A stretch of DNA of 64,000 nucleotides. Source: Lachnospiraceae bacterium. GTDB taxonomy: Bacteria > Bacillota > Clostridia > Lachnospirales > Lachnospiraceae. The DNA is taken from positions 16,464 through 80,463 of the forward strand of contig JAFTPP010000028.1 in the NCBI GenBank assembly GCA_017463255.1, written 5' to 3'. Below the pieces are notes generated by a model. That model did not search any database, had not been told where the DNA came from, and saw only the letters and a list, made by a program, of their open reading frames with translations. Shown here piece by piece: positions 19,423-28,641 of the stretch (position 1 is its first letter; each line of letters opens with the position of its first letter). The position numbers and the translations under genes are program-made.

Positions 19423-19449
19423 CCCACCGCAGAGCATTTCCACGGTGGG
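19423..19449 (-). terminator. Hairpin between fucI and the kinase gene
   Basis: CCCACCG (19423-19429) pairs with CGGTGGG (19443-19449). The following T run is weak, so it is more likely an attenuator or mRNA-stabilising hairpin than a full stop. Confidence 0.5.
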
Positions 19450-19468
19450 CTGTAGGTTTGTATCTTTA

Positions 19469-21271
19469 TTATCTGATTGTTTTATAAAGAGGTCCGTATG
19501 CCTGGCATGCTCTATAATCTTTACCTTCATTATCCATTCCGAATGCATTCCATGCTGCCGGTCTGAAAATCTTATCCTCTGGTACGTTATGCATAGAAAC
19601 AGGAATTCTTAACATAGAACACAATGTAATCAAATCTGCTCCGATATGTCCGTAGCTGATTGCGCCGTGGTTAGCACCCCAGTTATTCATAACGTCATAT
19701 GCTGATTTGAAAGCGCCTTCACCTGTTGTTCTTGGTGCAAACCAGGTGCATGGCCATGTATAGTCTGTTCTCTTCCAAAGAATATCTGTTACTTCATCCG
19801 GTAAACCTACTGTCCAACCCTCTGCAATCTGAAGTGTGGGACCAAGGCCTTTGATTAAGTTAAGTCTAATCATAGTAACCGGCATTTCTGCTGTTGTACA
19901 GAATCTTGAAGAATATCCGCCTCCACGGAAATATCCTGTGTCTGCCGCATTCCATGTGGTAGCCTTTAACATAGCTTCTTGATCAGCCTCAGTTACTTCA
20001 TACCAAGGTTTGATACAACCATTGCCGTTAGCATCTTTCGATTCGCCACATGCATCAAGACAAGCTGCGCCTGAGTTAATTAAGTGAATGAAACCGTCTG
20101 CTTCTTTTGCCTTTCCGGTTACTTCATAGCCTGTTGCTTTTTTCACTGCTTCAGGACTCCAATAGGTACGAACATCTGCAAAAATCTGAGCTGTATTGGT
20201 TAATAATTTACCAAATAACATTCCGATTCCGTTTAATACGTCATTTTCTGTAGCAAGGATATACGGCTCTCTTGCTCCGTTCCAGTCAAAAGAAGTATTT
20301 AACATACTTTCCGGGAAATCGCAGTTTGGATAAAAATCTGTCCACTGTCTCTGCCCCTGGAAACCTGCTGCAATTGCGTTATGTCCAACCATTTCTTCTT
20401 CGCGGCCTTCCGGCAATTTATCATTACCATTCATAAGGTCTTTGATGATACACATCATCTTTACAACGAATTCCCAATCTGCATCCTTTTGTTCTCTTGT
20501 TTTCTGAATTTCTTCAGGGTTTTTATCAAAGCCTTCAATACATTTTTCTTTGGTCCATTTTAATGCTTTTTGGTATTCTTCTTCATCATAGATACCCTCT
20601 GTCATACGACGGATAATTTCTACTTCGTCAACAGATTCTACTCGCATACCAAGATATTCTTCAATAAAGGCAGGATCAATAATAGATCCGCCGATACCCA
20701 TACAGATAGAACCAATCTGAAGATATGATTTACCTCTCATGCTTGCCGCTGCTACTGCCGCACGTCCGAAACGGAGTAATTTTTCCCTGACGTCAGCAGG
20801 AATCTCTGTATCATCTGCATTCTGTACGTCATGTCCGTAAATACCAAATGCAGGAAGTCCTTTTTGTGCATGTGTAGCAAGTACACTGGCAAGGTACACA
20901 GCACCCGGCCTTTCTGTTCCGTTAAAGCCCCAAACCGCCTTAATGGTCATTGGGTCCATATCCATTGTTTCTGCACCGTAGCACCAGCATGGTGTTACAG
21001 TAAGCGTAATGTCTACGCCTGCCTTTTTAAACTTTTCAGCACATTTTGCTGCTTCTCCCACACGTCCGATGGTTGTGTCTGCAATAATAACTTTTACAGG
21101 CTCACCATTTGAGTATCTTAAGTTCTCAGTAAACAGTTTCTCTACTGCCTTTGCCATTCCCATGGTCTGATCTTCCAAAGATTCTCTTACCTTTAAAACG
21201 CCTCTTCTTCCATCAATTGTAGGTCTGATTCCAATTACAGGATAATCGCCTACCAGTCTGTTTTCTGCCAT
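19469..21271 (-). CDS. fucI: L-fucose isomerase
   Basis: This 600-residue aldose-ketose isomerase converts L-fucose to L-fuculose with Mn2+. It matches the FucI family in full length, with the N-terminal [20 protein letters not shown] segment, [18 protein letters not shown], and conserved acidic metal-site regions. GGAGGTTACATAT precedes the ATG at 21271, which is the first start with a good ribosome binding site. The kinase gene follows 87 bases later. An AraC gene is divergent, so fucose-dependent activation is likely. Host mucin glycans are the usual fucose source for gut bacteria. Confidence 0.95.
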   Translation of the reverse strand: MAENRLVGDYPVIGIRPTIDGRRGVLKVRESLEDQTMGMAKAVEKLFTENLRYSNGEPVKVIIADTTIGRVGEAAKCAEKFKKAGVDITLTVTPCWCYGAETMDMDPMTIKAVWGFNGTERPGAVYLASVLATHAQKGLPAFGIYGHDVQNADDTEIPADVREKLLRFGRAAVAAASMRGKSYLQIGSICMGIGGSIIDPAFIEEYLGMRVESVDEVEIIRRMTEGIYDEEEYQKALKWTKEKCIEGFDKNPEEIQKTREQKDADWEFVVKMMCIIKDLMNGNDKLPEGREEEMVGHNAIAAGFQGQRQWTDFYPNCDFPESMLNTSFDWNGAREPYILATENDVLNGIGMLFGKLLTNTAQIFADVRTYWSPEAVKKATGYEVTGKAKEADGFIHLINSGAACLDACGESKDANGNGCIKPWYEVTEADQEAMLKATTWNAADTGYFRGGGYSSRFCTTAEMPVTMIRLNLIKGLGPTLQIAEGWTVGLPDEVTDILWKRTDYTWPCTWFAPRTTGEGAFKSAYDVMNNWGANHGAISYGHIGADLITLCSMLRIPVSMHNVPEDKIFRPAAWNAFGMDNEGKDYRACQAYGPLYKTIR

Positions 21272-21322
21272 ATATGTAACCTCCATTTTTGATTTTAATA
21301 TCAATTTAATTTCAGTATAGTA

Positions 21323-21357
21323 TTGCCAACTTGTCTTTTCTTGCTATATAATAGCAA
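21323..21357 (+). promoter_or_regulatory. araC promoter and palindrome in the divergent fuc control region
   Basis: TTGCCA (21323-21328), an 18-base spacer and TATAAT (21347-21352) form a plus-strand promoter. The -10 lies inside a 7-bp inverted repeat TTGCTAT/ATAGCAA (21341-21357) that may bind the regulator. A TATACT-like -10 for fucI lies on the minus strand close by with a poor -35, as expected for an activator-dependent promoter. Confidence 0.6.
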
Positions 21358-21411
21358 TCAGCATAACAATATTCACTTATTTTATTTTATAGGACAAAGG
21401 ATGAATTTAAC

Positions 21412-22290
21412 ATGCAGGACATGAATTATAACGAGTGCAAACAGCGCGGAACCAGTGATTTTCCAATCGACTACCATTATGTGGATATTTCCCATCCCCA
21501 ATACGAAATGGCATTTCATTGGCATATCGAATATGAATTAATTCACATAATCGAGGGTTCTTTTGCAATTCAGTTAGATGGCAAAGAACGACTCTTAAAA
21601 CAAGGAGACCTTTGTTTTCTGACCGATGGTATTTTACATGGCGGTATTCCTGATAATTGTGTGTATGAATGTATTGTTTTTGACAGCGGAATGCTTAGAA
21701 ACCGCAACTTTGCATACGACACAACAGTCCGCAAAATCGTTCATCATCAAATTCTTCCTTATCAATACTATGATTATGAGGCGTTAAAAGAATCACATTG
21801 CAGTAATCCTATGAATCTTTTTACCGTAGCAGATTCTATTTTTACCGCCATGCGCGAGAAAAAAGAAGGATACCGACTGGTAACCGCCAGTTCATTACTA
21901 CTATTTTTAGGCTTAATCGAACAGAATGGTTTTTATGTCACCGATGCTACTATATCCTCCCGCAATCACAAACGTACGGAGCAATTAAAATCAGCCTTGG
22001 AGCTCATCGAAACTTCCTATCATGAACCGTTGACCCTTGCTGATTTATCAAAATCCGTAGGAATGAGTCCTAAATATTTCTGCCGGTTCTTCCAACAGAT
22101 GACTCACCGCACCCCTATCGATTATTTAAATTATTACAGAATCGAGCGCGCCTGCTATCAATTAAGTTCCGGAGAATATTCCCTTATGGAAGTTGCTTAT
22201 AACTGCGGATTTACAGATTATAGCTACTTTATTAAGACCTTTAAAAAATACAAAAATACCACACCAAAGAAATGGTGTGAAAGTTTGTAA
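21412..22290 (+). CDS. AraC family transcriptional regulator (probable fucose regulator)
   Basis: This 292-residue regulator has an N-terminal cupin sugar-sensing domain (HWHIEYELIHIIEGSF, then GDLCFLTDGILHGG). A C-terminal double helix-turn-helix covers about residues 190-290 (LTLADLSKSVGMSPKYFCRF and MEVAYNCGFTDYSYFIKTFK). It is divergent from fucI with a 140-base shared control region, so it probably activates fucI and the kinase gene. AAAGG lies about 11 bases before the ATG. Confidence 0.88.
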   Translation: MQDMNYNECKQRGTSDFPIDYHYVDISHPQYEMAFHWHIEYELIHIIEGSFAIQLDGKERLLKQGDLCFLTDGILHGGIPDNCVYECIVFDSGMLRNRNFAYDTTVRKIVHHQILPYQYYDYEALKESHCSNPMNLFTVADSIFTAMREKKEGYRLVTASSLLLFLGLIEQNGFYVTDATISSRNHKRTEQLKSALELIETSYHEPLTLADLSKSVGMSPKYFCRFFQQMTHRTPIDYLNYYRIERACYQLSSGEYSLMEVAYNCGFTDYSYFIKTFKKYKNTTPKKWCESL

Positions 22291-22301
22291 TATCGCGTGT
22301 A

Positions 22302-22338
22302 AAAACCCACAAGACATGCAGTCTTGTGGGTTTTATTA
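22302..22338. terminator. Bidirectional terminator
   Basis: A perfect 14-bp stem AAAACCCACAAGAC (22302-22315) pairs with 22321-22334 around a 5-base loop. It separates the convergent AraC and aldolase genes. Confidence 0.9.
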
Positions 22339-22353
22339 TGCTTTTAGAATGTG

Positions 22354-23334
22354 TTATTCCATATTATCTAATAATTCCTGATAGAATCTTGAGTAATCAA
22401 ATCTTCCGTCTTTTTGAAAGCGGATTGCAGATGATGGGTGGGAATTCATTACGCCCGTTAGTAGATAGGGGATATCATATCCCCATAAATTCCCCTTTGC
22501 TCTTTCCGGAATAATATGTTTTTGAACGAAATCCATGACCGGAACAAGATTGTATTTTGGATTTCTTAAGAATGCAAGTAAAGATTCCATGTAACAATTA
22601 CCCGCGCCACGTCCCATACCGCTTACAGTGGCATCACAAAGACTTGCACCGTTACTCAAGGCTTCGATTGCATTTGCAAATGCCAGTTGCTGGTTATTAT
22701 GTGTGTGAACACCGATTCTCTTATTATGCTTGGTTGCAATGTTCATGTACTTATCTGTTAATCTTCTGATCTGCTCAGGATAAAATGCACCAAAGCTATC
22801 TACAAGGTAGATATAGTCAACATCACTCTCGGCAAGCAGCTCAAGACCATGGTCTAAATCTTCTTCACGTACTTTGGAAATCGCCATAACATTTACGGTT
22901 GTTTCATATCCCTTCTCGTGGGCATCCTGAATCATTTCAACTGCTGCAGGAATCTGATGAATATATGCTGCTGTACGAACAAGGTCTATCACGCTATCCT
23001 CTTTTTTCAAGATATCGTTCTTAAAATCTGTTCTTCCCACATCCGCCATAACAGCAATCTTCAAATCAAAATCATTATTGCCTACTACGGCACGGATATC
23101 TTCTTCATCACAGAATTTCCACTTTCCGTATTCTTCTTTACTGAAAATATCCTTGGACGCCTTATAACCGAATTCCATGTAATCTACACCGGCCTTAATG
23201 TTGGTGCGGTATAAATCCTTTACAAATTCATCCGAAAACTCAAAATTATTCACCAGTCCGCCATCTCTAAGCGTACAGTCCACGACCTTGATATCAGGTC
23301 TGAATCCAATTAAATTACCATGATTTCTTTCCAT
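22354..23334 (-). CDS. HMGL-like TIM-barrel aldolase domain protein
   Basis: This 326-residue protein belongs to the DRE-TIM metallolyase group (HMG-CoA lyase, isopropylmalate synthase, hydroxy-oxovalerate aldolase). It shows VVDCTLRDGGLVNNF near the N-terminus, VDSFGAFYPEQI, the metal-binding HTHNN motif and SGMGRGAGN. The exact substrate is not evident. Members of this subgroup often lie in polysaccharide or secondary-metabolite loci, which is not the case here. AAGAGG precedes the ATG at 23334. A small AGTGTG/CACACT hairpin lies just upstream. Confidence 0.85.
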   Translation of the reverse strand: MERNHGNLIGFRPDIKVVDCTLRDGGLVNNFEFSDEFVKDLYRTNIKAGVDYMEFGYKASKDIFSKEEYGKWKFCDEEDIRAVVGNNDFDLKIAVMADVGRTDFKNDILKKEDSVIDLVRTAAYIHQIPAAVEMIQDAHEKGYETTVNVMAISKVREEDLDHGLELLAESDVDYIYLVDSFGAFYPEQIRRLTDKYMNIATKHNKRIGVHTHNNQQLAFANAIEALSNGASLCDATVSGMGRGAGNCYMESLLAFLRNPKYNLVPVMDFVQKHIIPERAKGNLWGYDIPYLLTGVMNSHPSSAIRFQKDGRFDYSRFYQELLDNME

Positions 23335-23414
23335 AATGCCTCTTAGTGTGAATGAGCACACTATCCTCCGGTTCTTGATATACTACTTATGCGCCCTTTT
23401 AAGGCGTTTATTTA

Positions 23415-23453
23415 GCTTGCTTATCCAGCTCACTTATTCAACTTGCTTATTCG
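23415..23453. repeat. Degenerate 13-bp tandem repeat, three copies
   Basis: Units at 23415, 23428 and 23441 resemble GCTTGCTTATTCA. They lie in a gene-free stretch (23335-23883). Confidence 0.6.
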
Positions 23454-23478
23454 CTTTAAACCGTTACACTTTAAAGCG
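23452..23478. repeat. Perfect 9-bp inverted repeat
   Basis: CGCTTTAAA (23452-23460) and TTTAAAGCG (23470-23478) flank a 9-base spacer. It may be an operator, but no promoter could be fixed next to it. Confidence 0.5.
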
Positions 23479-23604
23479 CTAAACTGTTCTTAACACAGAA
23501 TAACTCTTTTTATAGCATATGTCAATACATGAATTTATTTTTGTTTGCATTTTCTTCTATAGACCGGAGCTGCCGCCTAGCTTCATCGCTTTACTACATC
23601 GCTG

Positions 23605-23651
23605 GAGTCGCCTATCTGAGTCGCCTGCCTGAGTCGCCTATCTGAGTCGCC
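23605..23651. repeat. 13-bp tandem repeat, 3.6 copies
   Basis: GAGTCGCC recurs at 23605, 23618, 23631 and 23644 with unit GAGTCGCCTATCT, one copy having GC for AT. It directly abuts the long hairpin that starts at 23654. Confidence 0.75.
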
Positions 23652-23653
23652 GG

Positions 23654-23738
23654 GGGTCCCATAGCATCAATTTCTGTCTCAGGCCCCGCATCTTCACATT
23701 TTTCGGGGTCTGACAGACTCATATCCATGCCGGGACCC
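23654..23738. other. Long four-segment hairpin, candidate structured RNA or element end
   Basis: Four nested helices line up: GGGTCCC/GGGACCC (23654-23660 with 23732-23738), CAT/ATG, TCTGTC/GACAGA (23673-23678 with 23712-23717) and CCCCG/CGGGG (23684-23688 with 23704-23708). A 15-base apical loop closes it. A second hairpin, GGGGTCT/AGACCCC at 23786-23820, follows. The strand of any transcript is unknown, and no reading frame explains the region. Confidence 0.6.
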
Positions 23739-23785
23739 TTTTCCACCCAAAAAAATTCCTATTTTCATATAAAAATGCACTTTCT

Positions 23786-23820
23786 GGGGTCTACAAGACA
23801 ATTTTCCTTCTACAGACCCC
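23786..23820. other. Hairpin sharing the GGGGTCT motif
   Basis: GGGGTCT (23786-23792) pairs with AGACCCC (23814-23820). The same GGGGTCT occurs in the preceding long hairpin (23705-23711), suggesting a common origin. The T run after it is weak. Confidence 0.5.
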
Positions 23821-23883
23821 GCTGGCATCATAATAGTTGCTTACCACTTGCCACTCAACATCTGACTACTGAAGTATAGTAAT

Positions 23884-24315
23884 TTATTTTTTTGCCAACA
23901 TCTGCAATGCTTTTTCGCGAAGCTTTAATTCTTCTTCATCACCGGTTTCATCCAATACAACGGAATGTGTTTTCTTCTGCGCCGTAGCTTCATCAATTGT
24001 CACAAAAGTAATAAACCCTTCAATTGCAGGTTCCCCGGTCAGATTATTAGTCGCCGTAACCGCAACCATCAAACTGGTTGTCCCTGCGTATACTACCCTG
24101 CCGGAAAACTTAACCATAGTGCCGGGTTTAATTGGTTTAAAAAAAGACATATTTTGCAGATTTCTCATAACAACTTCATCCGTACTGCCATGCTCGCATG
24201 CCGCTGTGGCAAAGCCTGCTTCAATAAGCCATGAAGCTGCTCTTGCCGCAAATAAAGTTCCATGATGATTTAAATCTTCTGTTTTTACTAAATGTAATGT
24301 TTCATATTGTTTCAT
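23884..24315 (-). CDS. Hotdog-fold acyl-CoA thioesterase family protein
   Basis: This 143-residue protein matches the YciA/BFIT-type hotdog thioesterases. Conserved features are the NHHGTLFAARAASWLIEAGF helix region, VMRNLQNMSFFKPIKPGT and VVYAGTTSLMV. It probably hydrolyses acyl-CoA in the cytoplasm. AAGGAAAAAACA precedes the ATG at 24315. It is transcribed alone, away from the GH5 gene. Confidence 0.82.
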   Translation of the reverse strand: MKQYETLHLVKTEDLNHHGTLFAARAASWLIEAGFATAACEHGSTDEVVMRNLQNMSFFKPIKPGTMVKFSGRVVYAGTTSLMVAVTATNNLTGEPAIEGFITFVTIDEATAQKKTHSVVLDETGDEEELKLREKALQMLAKK

Positions 24316-24446
24316 TGTTTTTTCCTTATCTTTCTTTTTTCTATCATTGGGAATTTCTCTCTGCAACCTTCACCATTATACCACACCTAATCATTCTATA
24401 CACCAATAAACGCCAAAACTCCTGGCTACACTTTTATGTATTGTTG

Positions 24447-24525
24447 GGAGTATATTACTCCTTAACAAGTACGTTTTCCAATGTGAAAATATTAAATCTT
24501 TTTGATAGAAAATACACTGTATTTT
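24447..24525. promoter_or_regulatory. Two inverted repeats upstream of the GH5 gene
   Basis: GGAGTA/TACTCC with a TAT centre lies at 24447-24461, and AAAATAC/GTATTTT with an ACT centre at 24509-24525. Both fall in the 215-base region before the cellulase. They could be operators; no clear -35/-10 pair was found. Confidence 0.4.
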
Positions 24526-24582
24526 TCAATGAAAACATATGATAAACTGATAAAACAAAAATAAACAAAAGGAGCAAAAAAA

Positions 24583-26982
24583 ATGAAAGTTAAAATGCGA
24601 TGGTTATCCATATTATTGGTTTTATCGTTGTGTCTTGTTGGATGCAGCAATAACAAAAGCAATGATAGCAACGCCACAAACAACGAAGCTAACAATGAAG
24701 CCAACAATGAAGTCAACAATGAAGCTGACAATGAGGTCACACCCACCCCTGAGAATTACGTTGAACTGGCATTAAATGTTTATTATAATGATGCCGACAG
24801 TGGATATTATGATAATGAAGCAGGTGAGTCTATTATTGTATCAGAAAATGGTCAGTATACTCTAAGCTTTGATTGTGCAAACAACCTGTCTGATAAAGCA
24901 AAAAATGCAGGTGTAAATTCTTTAAAAAATCTCACTGCTATTTACATTCTTGATATGGGCTCTACAAAGGGTGAACAGTCCAAAATCACAGCATGTAACA
25001 TCAAGTACGATTCAGTTGTTGTTAACGATACTGAACTGACTATTGTTAATAAAGACGCAAAGTCAGCACTTAAGAGCAATGGTATCTTTGATACAAACGA
25101 TCCTATTAACGCCTGGGACGGTTCAGCTGTCGAAGAAGTTGCATGTACATCAGAACATGTAGCCAACTTCACAACCGTTGATAATCCTACTAAAATTTCT
25201 GTAACATTTACTCTTTCAGATATAAGCTGGGAAAGTACTGCATCAGATGATAATGCTGATAATGGTAACTCAGATTCAAGCAATACATATGTTAATACAG
25301 CAGTATTTAGCAATATCGATTTTACTGATATGAACGCTGTTGAATTAACAAAGTATCTTGGAAACGGTATTAACCTCGGAAATACAATGGAAGCATTTAG
25401 CACTAATTTCAGTAAGGATTTAGATGTCAGCGTGTACGAAACTGTATGGGGACAGCCTGTAACAACAGAGGCCATGATTATCGGTATGAAGAATTGTGGT
25501 TTTGATACAATCAGAATTCCTGTTGCATGGACTAACATGATGGATTACGAGAATGAGAATTACACAATCAATGTTGCTTACCTTGACCGTGTTCAGGAAA
25601 TAGTAGATTGGGCAATTAAAGCAGAAATGTTTGTAATCGTAAATGACCACTATGATGGCGGCTGGTGGGAACTCTTTGCCGGAACAGAAGAAGAAAACGC
25701 ACAAGCTTGGAAAATCTTTGAATCAATGTGGACTCAGATTGCTGAGAGATTTGCAGATTATTCTGATATGCTCATTTTAGAATCTGCTAACGAAGAATTA
25801 GGTAGCGGATGGATGAGTAAAGGCTTAGAAGAAGATGAAACTTATGAACTTATGAATTCTATCAATCAGAAATTCGTAGATATCGTTCGTACATCCGGCG
25901 GTAACAATGATGATCGTTTCTTGCTTATCGCGGGAAACAACACAAACATTGACAGAACAATAGATAATCGTTTTGTAATGCCTACAGATACTGCTACAGG
26001 AAAGCTTTTTGTTTCAGTTCATTACTACGATCCATGGAATTACTGTGGTGATAAGGATATTGATTCCCCGGATGATTTGGTGGGCTATAAGTGGGGTCTT
26101 GCTGAAGAATATGAGTATATGAAGAATCAGGTTGCAAAGATGAGCAAGTTCACCGAAGCCGGATATGGCGTAATCATAGGTGAATACGGTGCATTGCCTG
26201 CATGGGTTTCAAATACAAGCTATGAAATTCCAAATACTATCGAATACACAGACTTCTTCTTAAATGTATGTGATGTGAATAACTTCTGTCCGGTTCTCTG
26301 GTCAACAGGAAATTCATTTGATAAGACAACTCTTACTATGATATCTCCTGAACAGACAGAACTTTTTACTTCTCGTTGCTATGCTGAGGAAGTTGCTGCC
26401 GGAGATGGATATCTTGATACTGTAAAAAAAGAAATGGAAGATGTTGCCGCAGCAGCTCCTGAAAAGTGGGTAGGACAGGAAACATATGCTCCAGGAACAC
26501 CTGTTGCATGGATTATGTGGAACGGTGGTGCCGGTACATATAGTGTAGGTGATAAATTTAACGCTGCTGATAATACAGCAGGAATTACAGCCCACAACGT
26601 GGTAGTTGAGGGTGCCGGAGAATACACCGTAAGCCTTGACTTTGCAGGTGGCAATGACGGTATTACTTTCGCAGCGCTTGCAATTGCAGATGGTGAAGTT
26701 TTATATCCGGGAGCAAGTGTTGAAATTAAAGAGATTACACTTGATGGTGTCGCTGTAGACTTCGGAAAATATTACACATGTTCTGACGACGGAAAATGTA
26801 CACGAGTTAATATTTACAATCAGTGGTGCAGCAACTTAGAAAAACAGCTTAAAAAGGAAGGCTGCACATTTAGAAGAGCAGATGGCGATATGGCAGGCAT
26901 AACAGCTACTCCCCTTGATCCTACATTACTTGTTGGTACAAAGAACATTTCAATAACCTTCGAACTGATTCTTGCTGAGTAA
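24583..26982 (+). CDS. Glycoside hydrolase family 5 endoglucanase lipoprotein
   Basis: This 799-residue surface lipoprotein has lipobox LVGC (Cys21) followed by an Asn/Glu repeat linker. Next comes a beta-rich module (about 60-215), a GH5 catalytic domain (about 240-600) and a C-terminal beta module (about 635-798). Catalytic-site features are INLGNTMEAF, DTIRIPVAW, NDHYDGGWW, the acid/base NE in ESANEELG and the nucleophile E in IIGEYGAL. The acid/base is in NEE rather than the usual NEP. It should cleave beta-glucans such as cellulose or xyloglucan outside the cell. The flanking modules resemble each other and may bind carbohydrate. AAAGGAGC precedes the ATG. Confidence 0.9.
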   Translation: MKVKMRWLSILLVLSLCLVGCSNNKSNDSNATNNEANNEANNEVNNEADNEVTPTPENYVELALNVYYNDADSGYYDNEAGESIIVSENGQYTLSFDCANNLSDKAKNAGVNSLKNLTAIYILDMGSTKGEQSKITACNIKYDSVVVNDTELTIVNKDAKSALKSNGIFDTNDPINAWDGSAVEEVACTSEHVANFTTVDNPTKISVTFTLSDISWESTASDDNADNGNSDSSNTYVNTAVFSNIDFTDMNAVELTKYLGNGINLGNTMEAFSTNFSKDLDVSVYETVWGQPVTTEAMIIGMKNCGFDTIRIPVAWTNMMDYENENYTINVAYLDRVQEIVDWAIKAEMFVIVNDHYDGGWWELFAGTEEENAQAWKIFESMWTQIAERFADYSDMLILESANEELGSGWMSKGLEEDETYELMNSINQKFVDIVRTSGGNNDDRFLLIAGNNTNIDRTIDNRFVMPTDTATGKLFVSVHYYDPWNYCGDKDIDSPDDLVGYKWGLAEEYEYMKNQVAKMSKFTEAGYGVIIGEYGALPAWVSNTSYEIPNTIEYTDFFLNVCDVNNFCPVLWSTGNSFDKTTLTMISPEQTELFTSRCYAEEVAAGDGYLDTVKKEMEDVAAAAPEKWVGQETYAPGTPVAWIMWNGGAGTYSVGDKFNAADNTAGITAHNVVVEGAGEYTVSLDFAGGNDGITFAALAIADGEVLYPGASVEIKEITLDGVAVDFGKYYTCSDDGKCTRVNIYNQWCSNLEKQLKKEGCTFRRADGDMAGITATPLDPTLLVGTKNISITFELILAE

Positions 26983-27013
26983 TAGGGATGAATAATTTAT
27001 AAATTAAATAAAG

Positions 27014-27058
27014 AACAACCATGCCTTTGGTAAAACCAACTGCATGGTTGTTTTGCAT
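27014..27058. terminator. Terminator after the GH5 gene
   Basis: AACAACCATGC (27014-27024) pairs with GCATGGTTGTT (27042-27052). An inner TTGGT/ACCAA pairing strengthens it, and TTGCATTTT follows. Confidence 0.85.
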
Positions 27059-27145
27059 TTTAGCACACCAATTAAAACTAAACTTTTTAAGAGTTCGACA
27101 TATTGGGATTTGATTGTCAATATTGTAGTATCTTATAAAATAAAA

Positions 27146-27586
27146 TTATTGAGATTTTTTAGCATCATAATACTTTCGCGAGAATATTCCTATTGGTAAA
27201 CCAAGCAGCGTTGTATTTATTCCGCTTAGTACAGCGATTGCGGTATTTCCGTCCACGACATTTAAAAGCAAAATAATAAACCAACAAAACCAAGCAATGG
27301 AAAAACTAATTACTGCAATTAGATATAATTTGCAATTCCTATTTCTTTGGTTAATGGCACTGCGCTTTATATCGGAAATATCATTTCCCTTTTCACCCAT
27401 AACAAGTTCATCTAATGAAATCCCCATTACTTTACTAAGTGAAATAAGATTATCAATATCGGGAATTCCGCTATCATTTTCCCACTTTGTAATTGCTTGC
27501 CTAGACACATTTATTTTTTCTGCAAGTTGTTCTTGTGATAATCCTGCTTTTTGGCGATAATTTTTTATTCGTTCTCCTAATGTCAT
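27146..27586 (-). CDS. XRE-family regulator with C-terminal membrane segments
   Basis: This 146-residue protein has an N-terminal helix-turn-helix (residues about 5-60, QEQLAEKINVSRQAITKWE). Two hydrophobic segments follow at about 86-108 and 113-135. The DNA-binding part would thus be held at the membrane, a common arrangement in Firmicutes. TAGGAGGC precedes the ATG. A GATAA/TTATC palindrome at 27611-27622 lies over its likely promoter, suggesting autoregulation. Targets are unknown. Confidence 0.85.
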   Translation of the reverse strand: MTLGERIKNYRQKAGLSQEQLAEKINVSRQAITKWENDSGIPDIDNLISLSKVMGISLDELVMGEKGNDISDIKRSAINQRNRNCKLYLIAVISFSIAWFCWFIILLLNVVDGNTAIAVLSGINTTLLGLPIGIFSRKYYDAKKSQ

Positions 27587-27610
27587 AATAATGCCTCCTA
27601 GTTTTTATAG

Positions 27611-27622
27611 GATAATCTTATC
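27611..27622 (-). promoter_or_regulatory. Palindrome over the XRE gene promoter
   Basis: GATAA-TC-TTATC is a 12-bp palindrome 25 bases before the start codon. A TTGATT box about 18 bases upstream on the minus strand may be the -35. No gene or further structure was seen in 27623-27842. Confidence 0.4.
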
Positions 27623-27842
27623 ATTTTTTCATAAATCAACAAGAATTGATGTTTTACATTATTGCTACCTTCCGTGGCATATAAAAAATTATTGCTTTTC
27701 ATCTATCTGTTTGACAAATTCATGCTTCGTGAGCTTTTAATCTCTTCATATTACTGAAAGTTTCTTAAGCATTCTAAACACATAAAAAGAAAACTTCGCC
27801 ATTACTCTGCAAATCTACCTTGCGCATTATATAGATTATTAC

Positions 27843-28619
27843 TTAACTTAGGTAATTGACAGCTAAGATGACAATGCTGGTAGCAATCATAACAACACCA
27901 ACAACTCTGTTTAATGATTTTGCTGATGCCTTATTTGCAATTACTGCAGCAATTCTTGCCCATAAAAACGTAAACATAACACAAAGCACAAGACTGATAA
28001 TGTCAGGCATTCCCCCCACAGCAAAATGACTAACACCACCTGTTAATGCTGTAAATGCCATAATAAATACACTTGTTCCGACTGCCATATGCATTTCATA
28101 TCCTAAGAAAGAAGTAAGCACGAACAAAAGCATCATGCCACCACCTGCACCGACAGTTCCACATATAAAGCCTACTATGGCTCCCCCAACAACAGACTTA
28201 ATAAGCCTACTATTCTTACTCTGTTCTGCCATTTGTTCCTTTGTGGTCTGTACCGGTTTTAGCAAGAATCTTAATCCGATGAAAATCATTGCAATCTGCA
28301 TGGTTCCACTCATAGTCTTTTCAGGCAGGAAACTTGCCACATAACTTCCTGCTGCCGTCATTATCAACACAGAAAGCAGTAACAAAAGACTTCTTTTCAC
28401 GTCCAGATTCCCGTTCTTTCTATACGTCCATGCACTTACAAAACTGGCTAATACATCGCTCATAAGTCCGATTGCTATAGCATGATACGCCGGAATCCCC
28501 AAAAATGTTACAAGCATAGGGCCGATAACTGCTGCTGCACTCATTCCGGCAAATCCGGTTCCTATACCGGCTCCTGCGCCTGCAATAAAACACACCAAAA
28601 CTTTTATTAATAAATCCAT
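27843..28619 (-). CDS. TauE/SafE family membrane permease
   Basis: This 258-residue protein has about eight membrane helices and the two glycine-rich repeats of the family (GAGIGTGFAGMSAAAVIGPM and GTVGAGGGMMLL). Family members export sulfite or other organic anions. The start at 28619 has GGAG about 10 bases upstream and lies within the 3' end of the preceding gene. It closes a six-gene minus-strand run. Confidence 0.88.
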   Translation of the reverse strand: MDLLIKVLVCFIAGAGAGIGTGFAGMSAAAVIGPMLVTFLGIPAYHAIAIGLMSDVLASFVSAWTYRKNGNLDVKRSLLLLLSVLIMTAAGSYVASFLPEKTMSGTMQIAMIFIGLRFLLKPVQTTKEQMAEQSKNSRLIKSVVGGAIVGFICGTVGAGGGMMLLFVLTSFLGYEMHMAVGTSVFIMAFTALTGGVSHFAVGGMPDIISLVLCVMFTFLWARIAAVIANKASAKSLNRVVGVVMIATSIVILAVNYLS

Positions 28620-28641
28620 CTTTATACTATCTCCAATCACA

